Below, piece by piece: positions 1-8,753 of a stretch of 64,000 nt of DNA. Under the pieces are notes generated by a model that had not been told where the DNA came from, made no database searches, and was given only the letters and a program-made list of their open reading frames with translations. The position numbers and the translations under genes are program-made. How positions within the stretch are numbered: the first letter of the stretch is position 1; each line of letters opens with the position of its first letter. This stretch comes from JAGVIE01 sp964520905 (GTDB lineage: Bacteria; Bacteroidota; Ignavibacteria; UBA10030; SZUA-254): positions 124,001-188,000 of the forward strand of contig CAZFQL010000003.1 in assembly GCA_964520905.1 (NCBI GenBank), written 5' to 3'.

Positions 1-1065
1 AATCGATACCGGGAAAGTCAGTTGATGCCTCGAGTTCTATTTAATATGGGGGATGCGTTCTATAATCTCCAGCAATATGACAGCGCGCGTGTATATTATC
101 ATCGGGTCCCAAAAGAATTTCCCACAAGTCCGCTTGTTACTGATGCATTGCAGGGATTACAGTACACATACGAAGCTGAAGGGAAACCCGCCGCCGCAAT
201 TGCTCAAATCGATACTCTTCTGAGTTCAGCCACTTCCGGAATACATCAAGACGAACTTCTGATGAAAAAAGGTGACATTCTATTTGGTCAAGGAGATTTC
301 GCAGGAGCGGCAATCGAATATCGGAAGCTCTTGTCCATGAAACCGGCTCCTGTGGTTCAAGCGAAAGCGTATTACCAGCTTGCACGCGCATTCGATATGG
401 AAAACAATACTCCGCAAGCAGCCGCTTATTATGAAAAAATTCTCTCGGATTTTCCCGATGCTGATTTTGCTCCGAACGCTGCGCTTGCGCTGGGATTGGC
501 TCAGATCAAAGCAAAACAATACACTACCGCAGTGAACAGTTTACAAGTTTTTGAAACAAAATATCCTGACTCACCGTTGTTATCGGAAGCGCGTTATAAT
601 CTCGCGGTAGCGCTGCTCGATCAGAAAGATAAGAAGCCAGCATTCATACAATTTCAAAATGTAATTCAGAAACATCCAGACGATGTTTTTGCTGATAGAA
701 GTCGGCTTCAAATTGCACGACTGCATATTGGCAAAAAAGAATTTAAAGCATCCCTCGATACATTAAACTATCTCATCAGCCGCCGTAACGATGATCTTGC
801 TGCCGAAGCGCTGCTTATGGTCGGAGAAAATTATCTATCGCTCAGGAAACTTCAAGATGCATTACAGGCATTCAAGGATGTATATGAACAATACACTGAA
901 TTCAAACTTCTAACAGAGCGTGCTCATCTGGGTGCGGGTGAATGTTACGAACGCCTGAGGAATGCAAAACTGGCTCGGACTGAATATGAGAAAGTTGTAA
1001 ACTCCGCCGTCGATCCGGTTGTGAAAAAAGATGCCCAGGAGAGATTGAAGAGGCTGCGACGATGA
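1..1065 (+). CDS. TPR-repeat protein (5' end outside window)
   Basis: The frame is open from base 1, so the gene starts upstream and only its last 354 codons are visible; the first Met (base 22) is probably internal. The protein is a string of tetratricopeptide units: alternating Ala/Tyr/Leu helices with repeated patterns such as 'YYxxxLxxFPxSxxxxxA', like the periplasmic TPR proteins YbgF/CpoB and BamD. TPR arrays are protein-docking scaffolds, so no enzyme activity is expected. It ends in an ATGA overlap with the downstream outer-membrane barrel gene, which suggests translational coupling and a shared envelope role. The partner is unknown. TPR identification is confident; the specific role is not. 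Confidence 0.85.
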   Translation, partial: NRYRESQLMPRVLFNMGDAFYNLQQYDSARVYYHRVPKEFPTSPLVTDALQGLQYTYEAEGKPAAAIAQIDTLLSSATSGIHQDELLMKKGDILFGQGDFAGAAIEYRKLLSMKPAPVVQAKAYYQLARAFDMENNTPQAAAYYEKILSDFPDADFAPNAALALGLAQIKAKQYTTAVNSLQVFETKYPDSPLLSEARYNLAVALLDQKDKKPAFIQFQNVIQKHPDDVFADRSRLQIARLHIGKKEFKASLDTLNYLISRRNDDLAAEALLMVGENYLSLRKLQDALQAFKDVYEQYTEFKLLTERAHLGAGECYERLRNAKLARTEYEKVVNSAVDPVVKKDAQERLKRLRR

Positions 1066-2693
1066 AGAAGATATTAATTTTATTAATTCTTTCTTTGGTA
1101 ATCATGACGGCAGCTGAAGGGCAGGATAACCCGGTTCGGGTAGATACTACAACGATGCCCAGGCTCGAAATTCCTGAGATCACCATAGTCGGGAAGAAAG
1201 CGATCACACTTCCGTTCGCGCGAAAAGGTGAAATTTATGATATCGACATTTACGAGGCATCACCGCCCGATACATCTTTAATAGAAAGTCGTCCAGAAAT
1301 GTCTTTTCCTGTTGGTTCCCTGCCGCGATACGAGGAGCCGCTCATCCCGTGGCACGTCTCAGCGGAGGGTTCGTTCGGCAGTTTCTCAACTGGTCACCTG
1401 CGTGCTTATGTCGATTATAAAGGAAAGAAGTGGGGCATCTATGGAAATGGCGGTATTCAGACAACGAACGGACACACTGCTCATGCTTCAGGAAATTCTT
1501 TCTTAATGGATGCGAACGCTCATTCACTGGTTTCAACCGACAATGAAATTCTGAAATCATTTCGAGTATCCGGCGGATTACAATTAATGCACGATACATA
1601 CGGCATTTTTGGAATCCTGAATAGTTCTGTCGACCGCTCGCGCACAAACCTTGTGCTCGACAGCAGGCTGAGTTCATTGGAGCGTGAAGAAAGCTCGATA
1701 GATTTTAATCTCCGGGCAAATATCTGGTCTCTCTCGGACCAACAGCCTGCGCAGTCTTCCTCAATCTCTGCAGTCTCTCCCGAGCTTACAGCTTCTTATT
1801 CTACAAAAGTAAGCAATGTTCAGCTTCAAACACAAATATCGTATTCAAGCACATCGCTTAATTACGATCATCCGGCTCAAACACCTTCTTTGTTCGGAAT
1901 CTCTGCCGGCGCAAACTGGTGGCTTAGAGAAAATTGGAACATGCTGATAGGTGGTGAATATCAGGGTGGCACCGGAAGCGACGGCAGTCGTCATTCACTG
2001 ATTGTTCCATTCGCAGTTCTCAAGTGGGAATTCGATCAAGATCGGGCGATGAGTCTCTGGTTCAAGCCTGAGATGCATCTCGCATCCTATGGCGATTACA
2101 CCGAAAAAAATCCGTACCTCATTCGCGAGATCATTCTGCATCCGGAAAGAAAATGGTTCAACGTCGGAGGAACATTCTGGTTCAACAGCGAATTATTCTC
2201 TCTCGAGATCAACGGCGCGTTCGCAAAGAGCACGGATATGTGCTTAACGCTTGCCGACAGCGGTAGGCTTTATCTTGCCTTTATTGATGCCGATCAGTTT
2301 ACCGTGCGCGGAACCGGCACTCTGAAGGTGTTAGAAAACACCCGGTTAACGTTTGCAGGTGTCATCCAACCATCGTTTGAAGATGGTAAGAGCCGGCAAC
2401 TTCCGATGATTCCTCTCGTTCAGCTCGCCGCACGCGCCGAACTGACTCTTAATCTGCCGCTTGCAGTATGGTCTTCGCTTGAATTCTGGAGCAGACAGAA
2501 TGTGGAAATGACGGGGAATAAAACTCTTGACGAACTTCTTCAATTAAATGCCGGCGCGGCATCAAATATTATTCCACGAACCGTACTTTCGTTAGAGGTT
2601 GATAATTTTCTCAATCACAAGTTTTACTGGTGGAGCGGATATATTGCGCCAGGTAGAACGATAAAACTTCAGGCAAAAGTAAATTTCCAATGA
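1062..2693 (+). CDS. Outer-membrane beta-barrel protein, TonB-receptor-like
   Basis: The protein starts with a signal peptide (residues 1-20, ending 'AAEGQ'). Next comes a short segment, 'IPEITIVGKK' (37-46), that resembles the stretch before a TonB-dependent receptor plug. From about residue 110 there are amphipathic strands rich in Tyr/Trp/Ser, typical of a barrel, and the C-terminus resembles the last strands of TonB-dependent receptors ('DNFLNHKFYWWSGY'). At 543 residues it is shorter than most receptors and I see no clear plug domain, so it may be a plug-less barrel. It shares ATGA overlaps with the TPR gene before it and panC after it. The substrate is unknown. Confidence 0.7.
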   Translation: MKKILILLILSLVIMTAAEGQDNPVRVDTTTMPRLEIPEITIVGKKAITLPFARKGEIYDIDIYEASPPDTSLIESRPEMSFPVGSLPRYEEPLIPWHVSAEGSFGSFSTGHLRAYVDYKGKKWGIYGNGGIQTTNGHTAHASGNSFLMDANAHSLVSTDNEILKSFRVSGGLQLMHDTYGIFGILNSSVDRSRTNLVLDSRLSSLEREESSIDFNLRANIWSLSDQQPAQSSSISAVSPELTASYSTKVSNVQLQTQISYSSTSLNYDHPAQTPSLFGISAGANWWLRENWNMLIGGEYQGGTGSDGSRHSLIVPFAVLKWEFDQDRAMSLWFKPEMHLASYGDYTEKNPYLIREIILHPERKWFNVGGTFWFNSELFSLEINGAFAKSTDMCLTLADSGRLYLAFIDADQFTVRGTGTLKVLENTRLTFAGVIQPSFEDGKSRQLPMIPLVQLAARAELTLNLPLAVWSSLEFWSRQNVEMTGNKTLDELLQLNAGAASNIIPRTVLSLEVDNFLNHKFYWWSGYIAPGRTIKLQAKVNFQ

Positions 2694-3541
2694 GAATTAT
2701 AACGACAATCCGCGAGATGCAACAAGTTGCAGATGAGTTGCGGCAGAGCGGGAAGAAAATTGGCGTTGTTCCCACAATGGGATATTTGCACGAGGGACAC
2801 CTCAGTCTGATTCAGATTGCCAGACAACATTCAGATGCTGTTATCGTTACGTTATTTGTAAATCCGATGCAATTCGGTCCGAGCGAGGATTTTAAAAAAT
2901 ACCCGCGTGATTTCGAGCAGGATAAAAAACTTACCGAAACGGCAGGAACAGATATTCTTTTTGTACCATCGAAAGAGGAGATGTATTCCGGAGGCAATCT
3001 AACTTTTGTTGATGTAGAAAAAATCACAAATGTTCTCGAAGGGAATTTCAGACCAACTCATTTTCGCGGAGTTACCACGGTTGTTGTTAAATTATTCAAT
3101 ATCACCAAACCTCACATTGTCGTTTTCGGTCAAAAAGATGCGCAACAGGCGATTGTCGTACAAAAATTGGTGAAAGATTTGGATTTCGATATCAAGATAT
3201 TCATTGGTCCAACTGTCAGGGAAACTGACGGACTTGCAATGAGTTCCAGAAACGTGTATCTTTCATCAACGGAGCGGAAAGACAGTACCGTTCTTTATCA
3301 ATCCCTCCGGTTAGCGCAACAACTTATTGATGATGGTGAGCAAAATTGTTCAATAATTATTTCTGAAATGTCAAAACTTATAACATCTAAACCGTCAGCA
3401 AAGATCGATTACATCTCTATTTCAGATGCCGCCTCATTTGAAGAACTCGCAGTTCTTCGTTCGAATGACCACATACTAATCTCGCTCGCTGTTCGTATTG
3501 GTACGACACGACTTATTGATAATATTCTTTTCACAATATAA
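2690..3541 (+). CDS. panC: Pantothenate synthetase
   Basis: PanC joins pantoate and beta-alanine with ATP to make pantothenate, the coenzyme A precursor, in the cytoplasm. The family signatures are present: the ATP-binding 'HEGH' at residues 34-37 within 'PTMGYLHEGH', 'FVNPMQF' (57-62), 'GQKDAQQ' (147-153) and the 'MSSRN' loop (184-188). The length of 283 residues is normal for the family. The ATG overlaps the stop of the preceding barrel gene (ATGA), so it is probably coupled to it. No panB or panD lies nearby. Identification is firm. Confidence 0.97.
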   Translation: MRIITTIREMQQVADELRQSGKKIGVVPTMGYLHEGHLSLIQIARQHSDAVIVTLFVNPMQFGPSEDFKKYPRDFEQDKKLTETAGTDILFVPSKEEMYSGGNLTFVDVEKITNVLEGNFRPTHFRGVTTVVVKLFNITKPHIVVFGQKDAQQAIVVQKLVKDLDFDIKIFIGPTVRETDGLAMSSRNVYLSSTERKDSTVLYQSLRLAQQLIDDGEQNCSIIISEMSKLITSKPSAKIDYISISDAASFEELAVLRSNDHILISLAVRIGTTRLIDNILFTI

Positions 3542-3550
3542 AATATATTC

Positions 3551-4321
3551 ATGCCCGACTCTACAAAACAAACGATGTTAGCTGTTACCATTATGGCTGC
3601 CGGAAAAGGTACACGGATGAAAAATCCCGAGAAGGCAAAGGTAATGTATGAAATCAACGATAAGCCGATGGTAGAGTACGTTGTTGAATTAGCGAGCCGG
3701 CTTCAAGCGCACCGTACATTGCTTATTATCGGGTGGCAGAAACAATTAGTGATCGAACACTTTTCAAAATTAAACTATAAGGTTGAGTTCGTAGAGCAGA
3801 ATGAACAGCTCGGCACGGGACATGCCGTTATCCAAACGATCGAACCGCTGAAAGACTTTGTTGGAGATGTTCTTGTGTTGTCCGGTGATGTTCCGCTTTT
3901 AACCGAAAAAACCGCTAAGGCGCTTATCGGCTACCACCGTACGAGTGAAGCTGTTGCCACGATTTTAACCGCCGAACTCGAGGATCCCACAGGATATGGA
4001 CGCATAGTTCACAATGAAGATGGTAGTGTGAAAAAAATTGTCGAGCATAAGGATGCATCGAAGAAGGAATTGACGATCAAGGAAATTAATTCGGGTATAT
4101 ATGTGTTTAATAAAGAGAAACTCTTTGAATGTCTGCCGTTATTGAAGCCGAATAATGTGCAGGGCGAGTATTATCTTACCGATGTATTTGAGTTGTTCTG
4201 GAAAAACAATTGGCGTGTTTCTGCCGTCAAAGCGATTGATGCCGTTGAAGTTATGGGAATCAACGATTTGAAGCAGTTGGAAGAAGCTCAGAAAATGATG
4301 GAGATTAAAACAACATTATAG
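3551..4321 (+). CDS. glmU: GlmU-type nucleotidyltransferase, N-terminal domain only
   Basis: This is a sugar-1-phosphate nucleotidyltransferase whose closest family is the uridyltransferase half of GlmU, which makes UDP-GlcNAc for peptidoglycan and other glycans. The nucleotide-binding motif 'MAAGKGTRM' is at residues 15-23, followed by a Lys-containing 'PEKAKVM' segment. Further GlmU-like patterns are 'EQLGTGHAV', 'LSGDVPLL', 'GYGRIV' and 'INSGIYVF'. At 256 residues it lacks the C-terminal left-handed beta-helix acetyltransferase half (full GlmU is about 450 residues). The cell must acetylate glucosamine-1-phosphate with another protein, or this enzyme acts on a different sugar phosphate. 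It lies 9 bases after panC. Confidence 0.8.
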   Translation: MPDSTKQTMLAVTIMAAGKGTRMKNPEKAKVMYEINDKPMVEYVVELASRLQAHRTLLIIGWQKQLVIEHFSKLNYKVEFVEQNEQLGTGHAVIQTIEPLKDFVGDVLVLSGDVPLLTEKTAKALIGYHRTSEAVATILTAELEDPTGYGRIVHNEDGSVKKIVEHKDASKKELTIKEINSGIYVFNKEKLFECLPLLKPNNVQGEYYLTDVFELFWKNNWRVSAVKAIDAVEVMGINDLKQLEEAQKMMEIKTTL

Positions 4322-4325
4322 TTGT

Positions 4326-4354
4326 TTGACTATATCTCTCTTTTTCTGTATAAT
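4326..4354 (+). promoter_or_regulatory. Sigma-70-like promoter
   Basis: TTGACT (4326-4331) is separated by exactly 17 bases from a perfect TATAAT (4349-4354). The ATG of the small exported protein is 27 bases further on, leaving a leader of about 20 bases. This is the clearest housekeeping-type promoter in the window, and it sits in the gap after the glmU-like gene. Confidence 0.7.
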
Positions 4355-4380
4355 TATTATGAAGGTTTAGAAAATATATT

Positions 4381-4857
4381 ATGAATAGAATTAGCTTAGT
4401 ATTGATGATGATCCTGCTCGTATCTGCCCTTACTTACGCACAATTCAAATCGCAGGGTGAGCAGCCAAGTGTAGCACAATCGCTTGTTAGACCCACCGGT
4501 ATCAACAGCTTCCTCGGTCTTCTTAATCCGGATAATTTTATGATGCGGCATAATTTCTCATTGAGCTATTTATCGTCAGGCGGAACCGGTCTATCGGTTG
4601 CATCATATACCAACAGCATGTTTTATAAAATTTCAGATCCATTAAATGTACAGTTCGACGTGACCTTACAGGGCTCACCGTATGGACCATCTGCTTATCA
4701 GAATGCGTTGAGCGGTGTCTATCTTAGCCGTGCCGAACTTAATTATAAACCTTGGGAAAATTTCTTGGTTAAATTCGAATACAATCGTCTGCCGATGAAT
4801 TACTTCGGCTGGAACAATCCTTGGTCTGCTTCTCCGTTTTATCGTGAAGGTGAATAA
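4381..4857 (+). CDS. Small exported protein, possible outer-membrane barrel fragment
   Basis: I do not recognise a named family. Residues 1-20 form a clear signal peptide ending 'TYAQ'. The rest alternates short amphipathic strands rich in Tyr, Phe, Asn and Ser ('NFSLSYLSSGG', 'NSMFYKISDPLNVQFDV', 'RAELNYKPWENFLVKFEY'), suggesting a small beta-structured envelope protein of four to six strands. It is followed by a hairpin terminator and preceded by its own promoter, so it is probably monocistronic. No metal sites, lipobox or sorting signal were seen. Confidence 0.6.
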   Translation: MNRISLVLMMILLVSALTYAQFKSQGEQPSVAQSLVRPTGINSFLGLLNPDNFMMRHNFSLSYLSSGGTGLSVASYTNSMFYKISDPLNVQFDVTLQGSPYGPSAYQNALSGVYLSRAELNYKPWENFLVKFEYNRLPMNYFGWNNPWSASPFYREGE

Positions 4858-4901
4858 CGAGCATTGAATATTACGCGATATCTAAAAGAATTTTTCACGA
4901 C

Positions 4902-4944
4902 AACCGAATCGGTCTTAAAAACAAGACTAATTCGGTTTTTCTTT
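4902..4944 (+). terminator. Rho-independent terminator
   Basis: The arms AACCGAAT (4902-4909) and ATTCGGTT (4930-4937) pair. They are extended inward by GTCTT (4912-4916) and AAGAC (4923-4927) around a six-base loop, and a T-rich run follows to 4944. It ends the small exported-protein transcript before the LytR_C gene. Confidence 0.75.
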
Positions 4945-4978
4945 CCCATTATCATATTACACAAATATTAATATCTAC

Positions 4979-5479
4979 ATGGTTGAGTCGAACAAGCGCC
5001 AAATCAAACAACAACGGCTGTCTGAGCCGGGGAAGGTAAGCAAATCTTCTAAGATTGCTAATACAATTTTAAGCTCGGTAATCGTCATACTGATTCTTGT
5101 TATCGGCTATTTCGGTTATGGATATTTTTCGAACTTGAACTCAATAAAAACCGATGAAAAAACAGAAGCTAAACCTCCGCGTATTTTGCAGATGGATGTT
5201 CTCAATGGATGCGGCGTTAAAGGTATCGGATCTAAATTTACCGATTACCTTCGAGCCCGCGGGTTCGATGTAGTAGAAAGCAAAAACTATAAAACGTTTC
5301 ATGTCGCCAACACATTGGTAATCGACCGCATCGGCGATCTATCCGCAGCGCGGCGCGTAGCATACGCGCTCGGCGTGAAAGAAAGAAATATAATTCAGCA
5401 AATTAATCCGGATTACTTTGTAGATGTTTCTGTCGTCATCGGAAAAGATTACAGCGAACTAAGTATCTCACAAAAATAA
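4979..5479 (+). CDS. Membrane-anchored LytR_C-domain protein
   Basis: A basic cytoplasmic start is followed by one transmembrane helix (about residues 28-50) and then a LytR_C domain (about 70-160). The pattern 'VLNGCGVKGIGSKFTDYLR...GFDVV...ID..GDLSAARRVA' is typical of the C-terminal domain found on LytR-CpsA-Psr proteins. The LCP phosphotransferase domain is absent, so this is a stand-alone C-terminal module on the periplasmic face. The 14-base gap before rsfS implies one transcript. Its function is unknown; a cell-wall or envelope role follows only from the domain's usual company. Confidence 0.75.
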   Translation: MVESNKRQIKQQRLSEPGKVSKSSKIANTILSSVIVILILVIGYFGYGYFSNLNSIKTDEKTEAKPPRILQMDVLNGCGVKGIGSKFTDYLRARGFDVVESKNYKTFHVANTLVIDRIGDLSAARRVAYALGVKERNIIQQINPDYFVDVSVVIGKDYSELSISQK

Positions 5480-5493
5480 ATTAAGGAGACAGA

Positions 5494-5892
5494 TTGACCA
5501 CAAAAACACTTGCTAAGAAAATTGCACAATTAACACTTACAAAAAAGGCATCCAACGTCACCATCTTGGATCTAAGAAAACTTACCGATATGACGGATTT
5601 TTTTGTTGTCTGTTCAGGCGACTCAGACGTACAGGTGAAAGCTATTGCAGATGCAGTTATCGATGGCGCCGAACAACTTAATGAACCAACATGGCATAAG
5701 GAGGGCTTTTCACAACGACAGTGGATTTTGCTGGATTACGTCGATGTTGTAGTACACATTTTCCACAAAGAGATGAGAAAGTATTATGCTCTGGAAAAAC
5801 TTTGGGGCGATGCAAAGATTGAAGAGATAACCGATAAACCGGCTCCAAAGAAAACCACACGGAAACCACGCACCACAAAAAAGAAAAAGTGA
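5494..5892 (+). CDS. rsfS: Ribosomal silencing factor RsfS (Iojap family)
   Basis: RsfS binds ribosomal protein uL14 and blocks subunit joining when nutrients are scarce. The family pattern is clear: 'KKASNVTILDLRKLTDMTDFF', 'CSGDSDVQVKAIADAV' and 'WILLDYVDVVVHIF'. The start is a TTG at 5494, chosen because AAGGAG lies just upstream and because the translation fits the family N-terminus. The last 20 or so residues are a basic Lys/Thr/Arg tail beyond the usual Iojap end. The stop overlaps the GTG of argS (GTGA). Confidence 0.93.
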   Translation: MTTKTLAKKIAQLTLTKKASNVTILDLRKLTDMTDFFVVCSGDSDVQVKAIADAVIDGAEQLNEPTWHKEGFSQRQWILLDYVDVVVHIFHKEMRKYYALEKLWGDAKIEEITDKPAPKKTTRKPRTTKKKK

Positions 5893-7520
5893 AAAAATAC
5901 CTCTCATTACAACTCTCACCTGTACTGCAAGCGCTCGGTGTACCTGAATCTATTACACCGACATTTGAAAAACCGCGAACCGAATCTCACGGCGATTTGA
6001 CTACAAATATTGCTATGATCGCGGCTAAGCATTTGAAGACAAATCCGCGTCAGCTTGCACAGCAAATAATCGAGAAGTTGAAATTAGATTCCACGATAGT
6101 CGAAAAAACCGAAATTGCCGGTCCCGGATTTATTAACTTCAGGTTTTCAAATAAATATTATCATGCTCAATTAGCTGATATTCTGAAAAAAGGAAATCAG
6201 TTTGGAAAGTCCGGCACGGGGAATAAATTAAAGACTCAGGTTGAATTTGTAAGCGCAAACCCAACCGGACCTTTGACTGTCGGCCACGGACGCGGTGCAG
6301 TTTACGGCGATACTGTTGCGCGACTTCTTGAATGGACCGGCTACGATGTAACGCGTGAATATTACTTCAACAATGCAGGTCGGCAGATGCGTGTTTTAGG
6401 CGATTCGGTGCGGCTGCGCTATCTCGAATTGATAGGTGAGAAGATTGATTTTCCTGAAGATTATTATCAGGGCGAGTATATCAAAGAAGTTGCTCAGCAT
6501 CTTATCGATCTTCATGGAAAGAATTTAAAAGACGAGCCGGCAGAAGGTAAATTCAAACAGCAAGCCGAGACGGAAATATTTGATGACATCAAAAAAACTT
6601 TATCGCGTATAGGAGTTAAGCACGATGTTTTCTTTAATGAGAACACACTTTACGAAACCGGACAGGTGAAGGAAGTAATCGAGGAATTACGCAAGAAAGA
6701 TTTAGCTTACGATCAGGATGGAGCGGTATGGTTTAAGGCAACTGCTTTCGGCGGTGAGAAAGATAAAGTGATTGTAAAAGCCACGGGCGAACCAACTTAT
6801 CGCTTGCCCGATATTGCCTACCATATTGATAAATTTAAACGTGGATTTGAATTCATAATTGATGTGCTTGGCGCGGATCATGTTGCTACATATCCAGATG
6901 TTCTTGCGGGAATTAAGGCGCTCGGTTACGATGAATCTAAAATAAAAGTCCCGATTCATCAGTTCGTTACAATCCTGCAGGAGGGCGAGGTTGTGAAGAT
7001 GTCCACCCGCAAGGCAAACTTCATCACGCTCGATGAACTGATAGATGAAGTCGGAGCCGATGTTGTGCGATATTTCTTTTTGATGCGCGGGATTGGAAGT
7101 CATTTGAATTTCGATCTCAAGCTTGCGAAGGAACAGTCGGAGGAAAATCCTGTTTACTATTTGCAATATGCTCACGCGCGGATAGCGAGCATCATCCGAC
7201 TTGCCGAAAGCAAGGGAGTTAATGTGAACAAGTCATATGATATATCGTTGTTGAATCAGCCCGAAGAGATTTCTTTGATGAAACTCCTGTCACAATTCCC
7301 GGATATGGTGGAATCGTGCGCAGTAACTTATGAGCCGCACCGGCTTGCAGAGTATCTTCACGATGTTGCGGGTAGTTACCACAAGTTTTACCATGAGCAC
7401 CGCGTTGTGGGGGATAATTTAGATATGACTGCCTCACGGATTGCGCTTTGCCTTGCGACGAAGATAGTTCTTGCCAATGGATTTGCAATTCTCGGCATCA
7501 CCGCGCCTGAGAAGATGTAA
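5889..7520 (+). CDS. argS: Arginyl-tRNA synthetase
   Basis: ArgRS charges tRNA-Arg. The class I signature appears as 'SANPTGPLTVGHGRGA' (about 122-137, the HIGH box) and 'KMSTRKANF' (near 370, the KMSKS variant typical of bacterial ArgRS). The N-terminal Arg-tRNA-synthetase domain ('ESHGDLTTNIAM') and C-terminal anticodon-binding helices ('YLQYAHARIASIIR') are both present. The length of 543 residues is normal. The start is a GTG overlapping the rsfS stop, so the two are coupled. A bidirectional hairpin follows. Confidence 0.97.
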   Translation: MKKYLSLQLSPVLQALGVPESITPTFEKPRTESHGDLTTNIAMIAAKHLKTNPRQLAQQIIEKLKLDSTIVEKTEIAGPGFINFRFSNKYYHAQLADILKKGNQFGKSGTGNKLKTQVEFVSANPTGPLTVGHGRGAVYGDTVARLLEWTGYDVTREYYFNNAGRQMRVLGDSVRLRYLELIGEKIDFPEDYYQGEYIKEVAQHLIDLHGKNLKDEPAEGKFKQQAETEIFDDIKKTLSRIGVKHDVFFNENTLYETGQVKEVIEELRKKDLAYDQDGAVWFKATAFGGEKDKVIVKATGEPTYRLPDIAYHIDKFKRGFEFIIDVLGADHVATYPDVLAGIKALGYDESKIKVPIHQFVTILQEGEVVKMSTRKANFITLDELIDEVGADVVRYFFLMRGIGSHLNFDLKLAKEQSEENPVYYLQYAHARIASIIRLAESKGVNVNKSYDISLLNQPEEISLMKLLSQFPDMVESCAVTYEPHRLAEYLHDVAGSYHKFYHEHRVVGDNLDMTASRIALCLATKIVLANGFAILGITAPEKM

Positions 7521-7524
7521 GGAA

Positions 7525-7557
7525 AAATGGACACCATCTTTAAGATGGCGTCCATTT
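7525..7557. terminator. Bidirectional hairpin terminator between convergent genes
   Basis: AAATGGAC (7525-7532) pairs with GTCCATTT (7550-7557), and CCATCT pairs with AGATGG inside, giving a long near-perfect stem with a three-base loop and one mismatch. It lies between argS on the plus strand and the T9SS cargo gene on the minus strand and can serve both. The flanking A and T runs fit intrinsic termination. Confidence 0.7.
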
Positions 7558-7563
7558 ACATAA

Positions 7564-8436
7564 CTACCTCACCAGCACCATCTTCTTAATTTGTGTGAAC
7601 GTTTTGCTCGGATCGCTCACGCTTACCGCTTCTAACCTGTAGAAATATACTCCGCTTGATACGTCATAAGCATTCCAAGTTGCCGACTTAAATCCTGCCT
7701 GTTGAATCTCATCAGTCAATGTTGATATGTTTTGCCCCAGCAGGTTGTAAACTTTTATTATCACTCGGCTGGTAAAAGGAAGTTGATATTCAATCGTTGT
7801 CGCCGGGTTGAATGGGTTTGGATAATTTTGGTGAAGCGAGAAATCGGTTGATATAAATGAGAATTCCGATTGTACCGCGTCAATAATATTGCAGCCGTAT
7901 TTGTAAATGCGAAGTTTGTAGATGCTTTTGATCATGGCATCCTGAATCAAAAGGCTGTCAATATCAAACATATTTATCTTCGGAATCTGGCCCGTCGGAT
8001 CAACAAGGAACATACTGTCACAGCGTTGAGCAAGATATTCACGTTTGGGCCACCGAAATGTAAAATCGGTTGTGTCATAATAATTAAAAAATGATAATAC
8101 AAAAGTATCTTGCTTAGAAATGTTTGTCGGGATTCCTCGAAAATCATACATAAACAGACCAATATTCCATGTGTTTACTCTTCCCGGAATGTTTGTCCAG
8201 AACACCATAAAGTCTGAAAGAGGGACACATCTACATTCTTGAATCGTACTATTCAAACTATCTATTCCATATGTGGCGTTGATATGATTTCCAAAGAACA
8301 TAGTAAAATTATTGTAAGCATCGATGTCATCCTTCACGTTTATCCAAAACTCAGATGAGATTTGTGCGGATGAATTACTAGCAATTATCATCAATGCTAC
8401 GAGAGCAACAGAACATCTTGCCAAACATTTACTCAT
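7564..8436 (-). CDS. T9SS-secreted protein of unknown function
   Basis: This is an exported protein. From the chosen ATG (8434-8436) it has a signal peptide ('LARCSVALVALMIIASNSSAQ') with GGAG just upstream; an in-frame start 51 bases earlier would only add a non-signal tail. The C-terminal 85 residues are a T9SS type A sorting domain with 'NYPNPFNPATTIEYQLP', 'VYNLLGQNISTL' and 'SSGVYFYRL', which is removed as the protein is attached to or released from the surface. The central 170 residues match no family I recognise. The gene stands alone on the minus strand, convergent with argS. Confidence 0.85.
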   Translation of the reverse strand: MSKCLARCSVALVALMIIASNSSAQISSEFWINVKDDIDAYNNFTMFFGNHINATYGIDSLNSTIQECRCVPLSDFMVFWTNIPGRVNTWNIGLFMYDFRGIPTNISKQDTFVLSFFNYYDTTDFTFRWPKREYLAQRCDSMFLVDPTGQIPKINMFDIDSLLIQDAMIKSIYKLRIYKYGCNIIDAVQSEFSFISTDFSLHQNYPNPFNPATTIEYQLPFTSRVIIKVYNLLGQNISTLTDEIQQAGFKSATWNAYDVSSGVYFYRLEAVSVSDPSKTFTQIKKMVLVR

Positions 8437-8753
8437 ATGAATTTCTCCAGTTGTTATTAGTTTTCTCCGAAGGATTATGTATAACAACAGTTTAATTTAT
8501 CAAATCTATTGCAAAATATCAATCATAATGGAATTGGAATTTTCATCAGAATTTCTTACATTTCAAACACTTAATTATGTTCCCAATCGAGGTAAATACC
8601 CTGCAAAATTGATACTATTTTGGCATAAACGCTAACATAAGTATTTATATCGTCAACCGTACAGCGATCGAGTTGATCTAATAACTATTAGAATTCGTTG
8701 TAGCCGGTTATATTCATTTTAAAAGTCCATTATCAACAATTATCGAGTGAGAA
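8437..8753. other. Divergent intergenic region
   Basis: This 317-base AT-rich gap lies between the minus-strand T9SS cargo gene and the plus-strand moxR operon and should hold promoters for both. On the minus strand TAGATTTG (complement of 8501-8508) fits the Bacteroidota TAnnTTTG box but lacks a good upstream TTG. On the plus strand TTGATA (8609-8614), 18 bases, TAACAT (8633-8638) is a weak sigma-70 match. Neither is convincing. No RNA gene was seen. Confidence 0.35.

Noticed and set aside
8609..8638. Sigma-70 promoter for moxR (TTGATA-N18-TAACAT)
   Set aside because: Both boxes are weak, the spacing is long and the start codon is more than 110 bases away; mentioned only in the intergenic entry.
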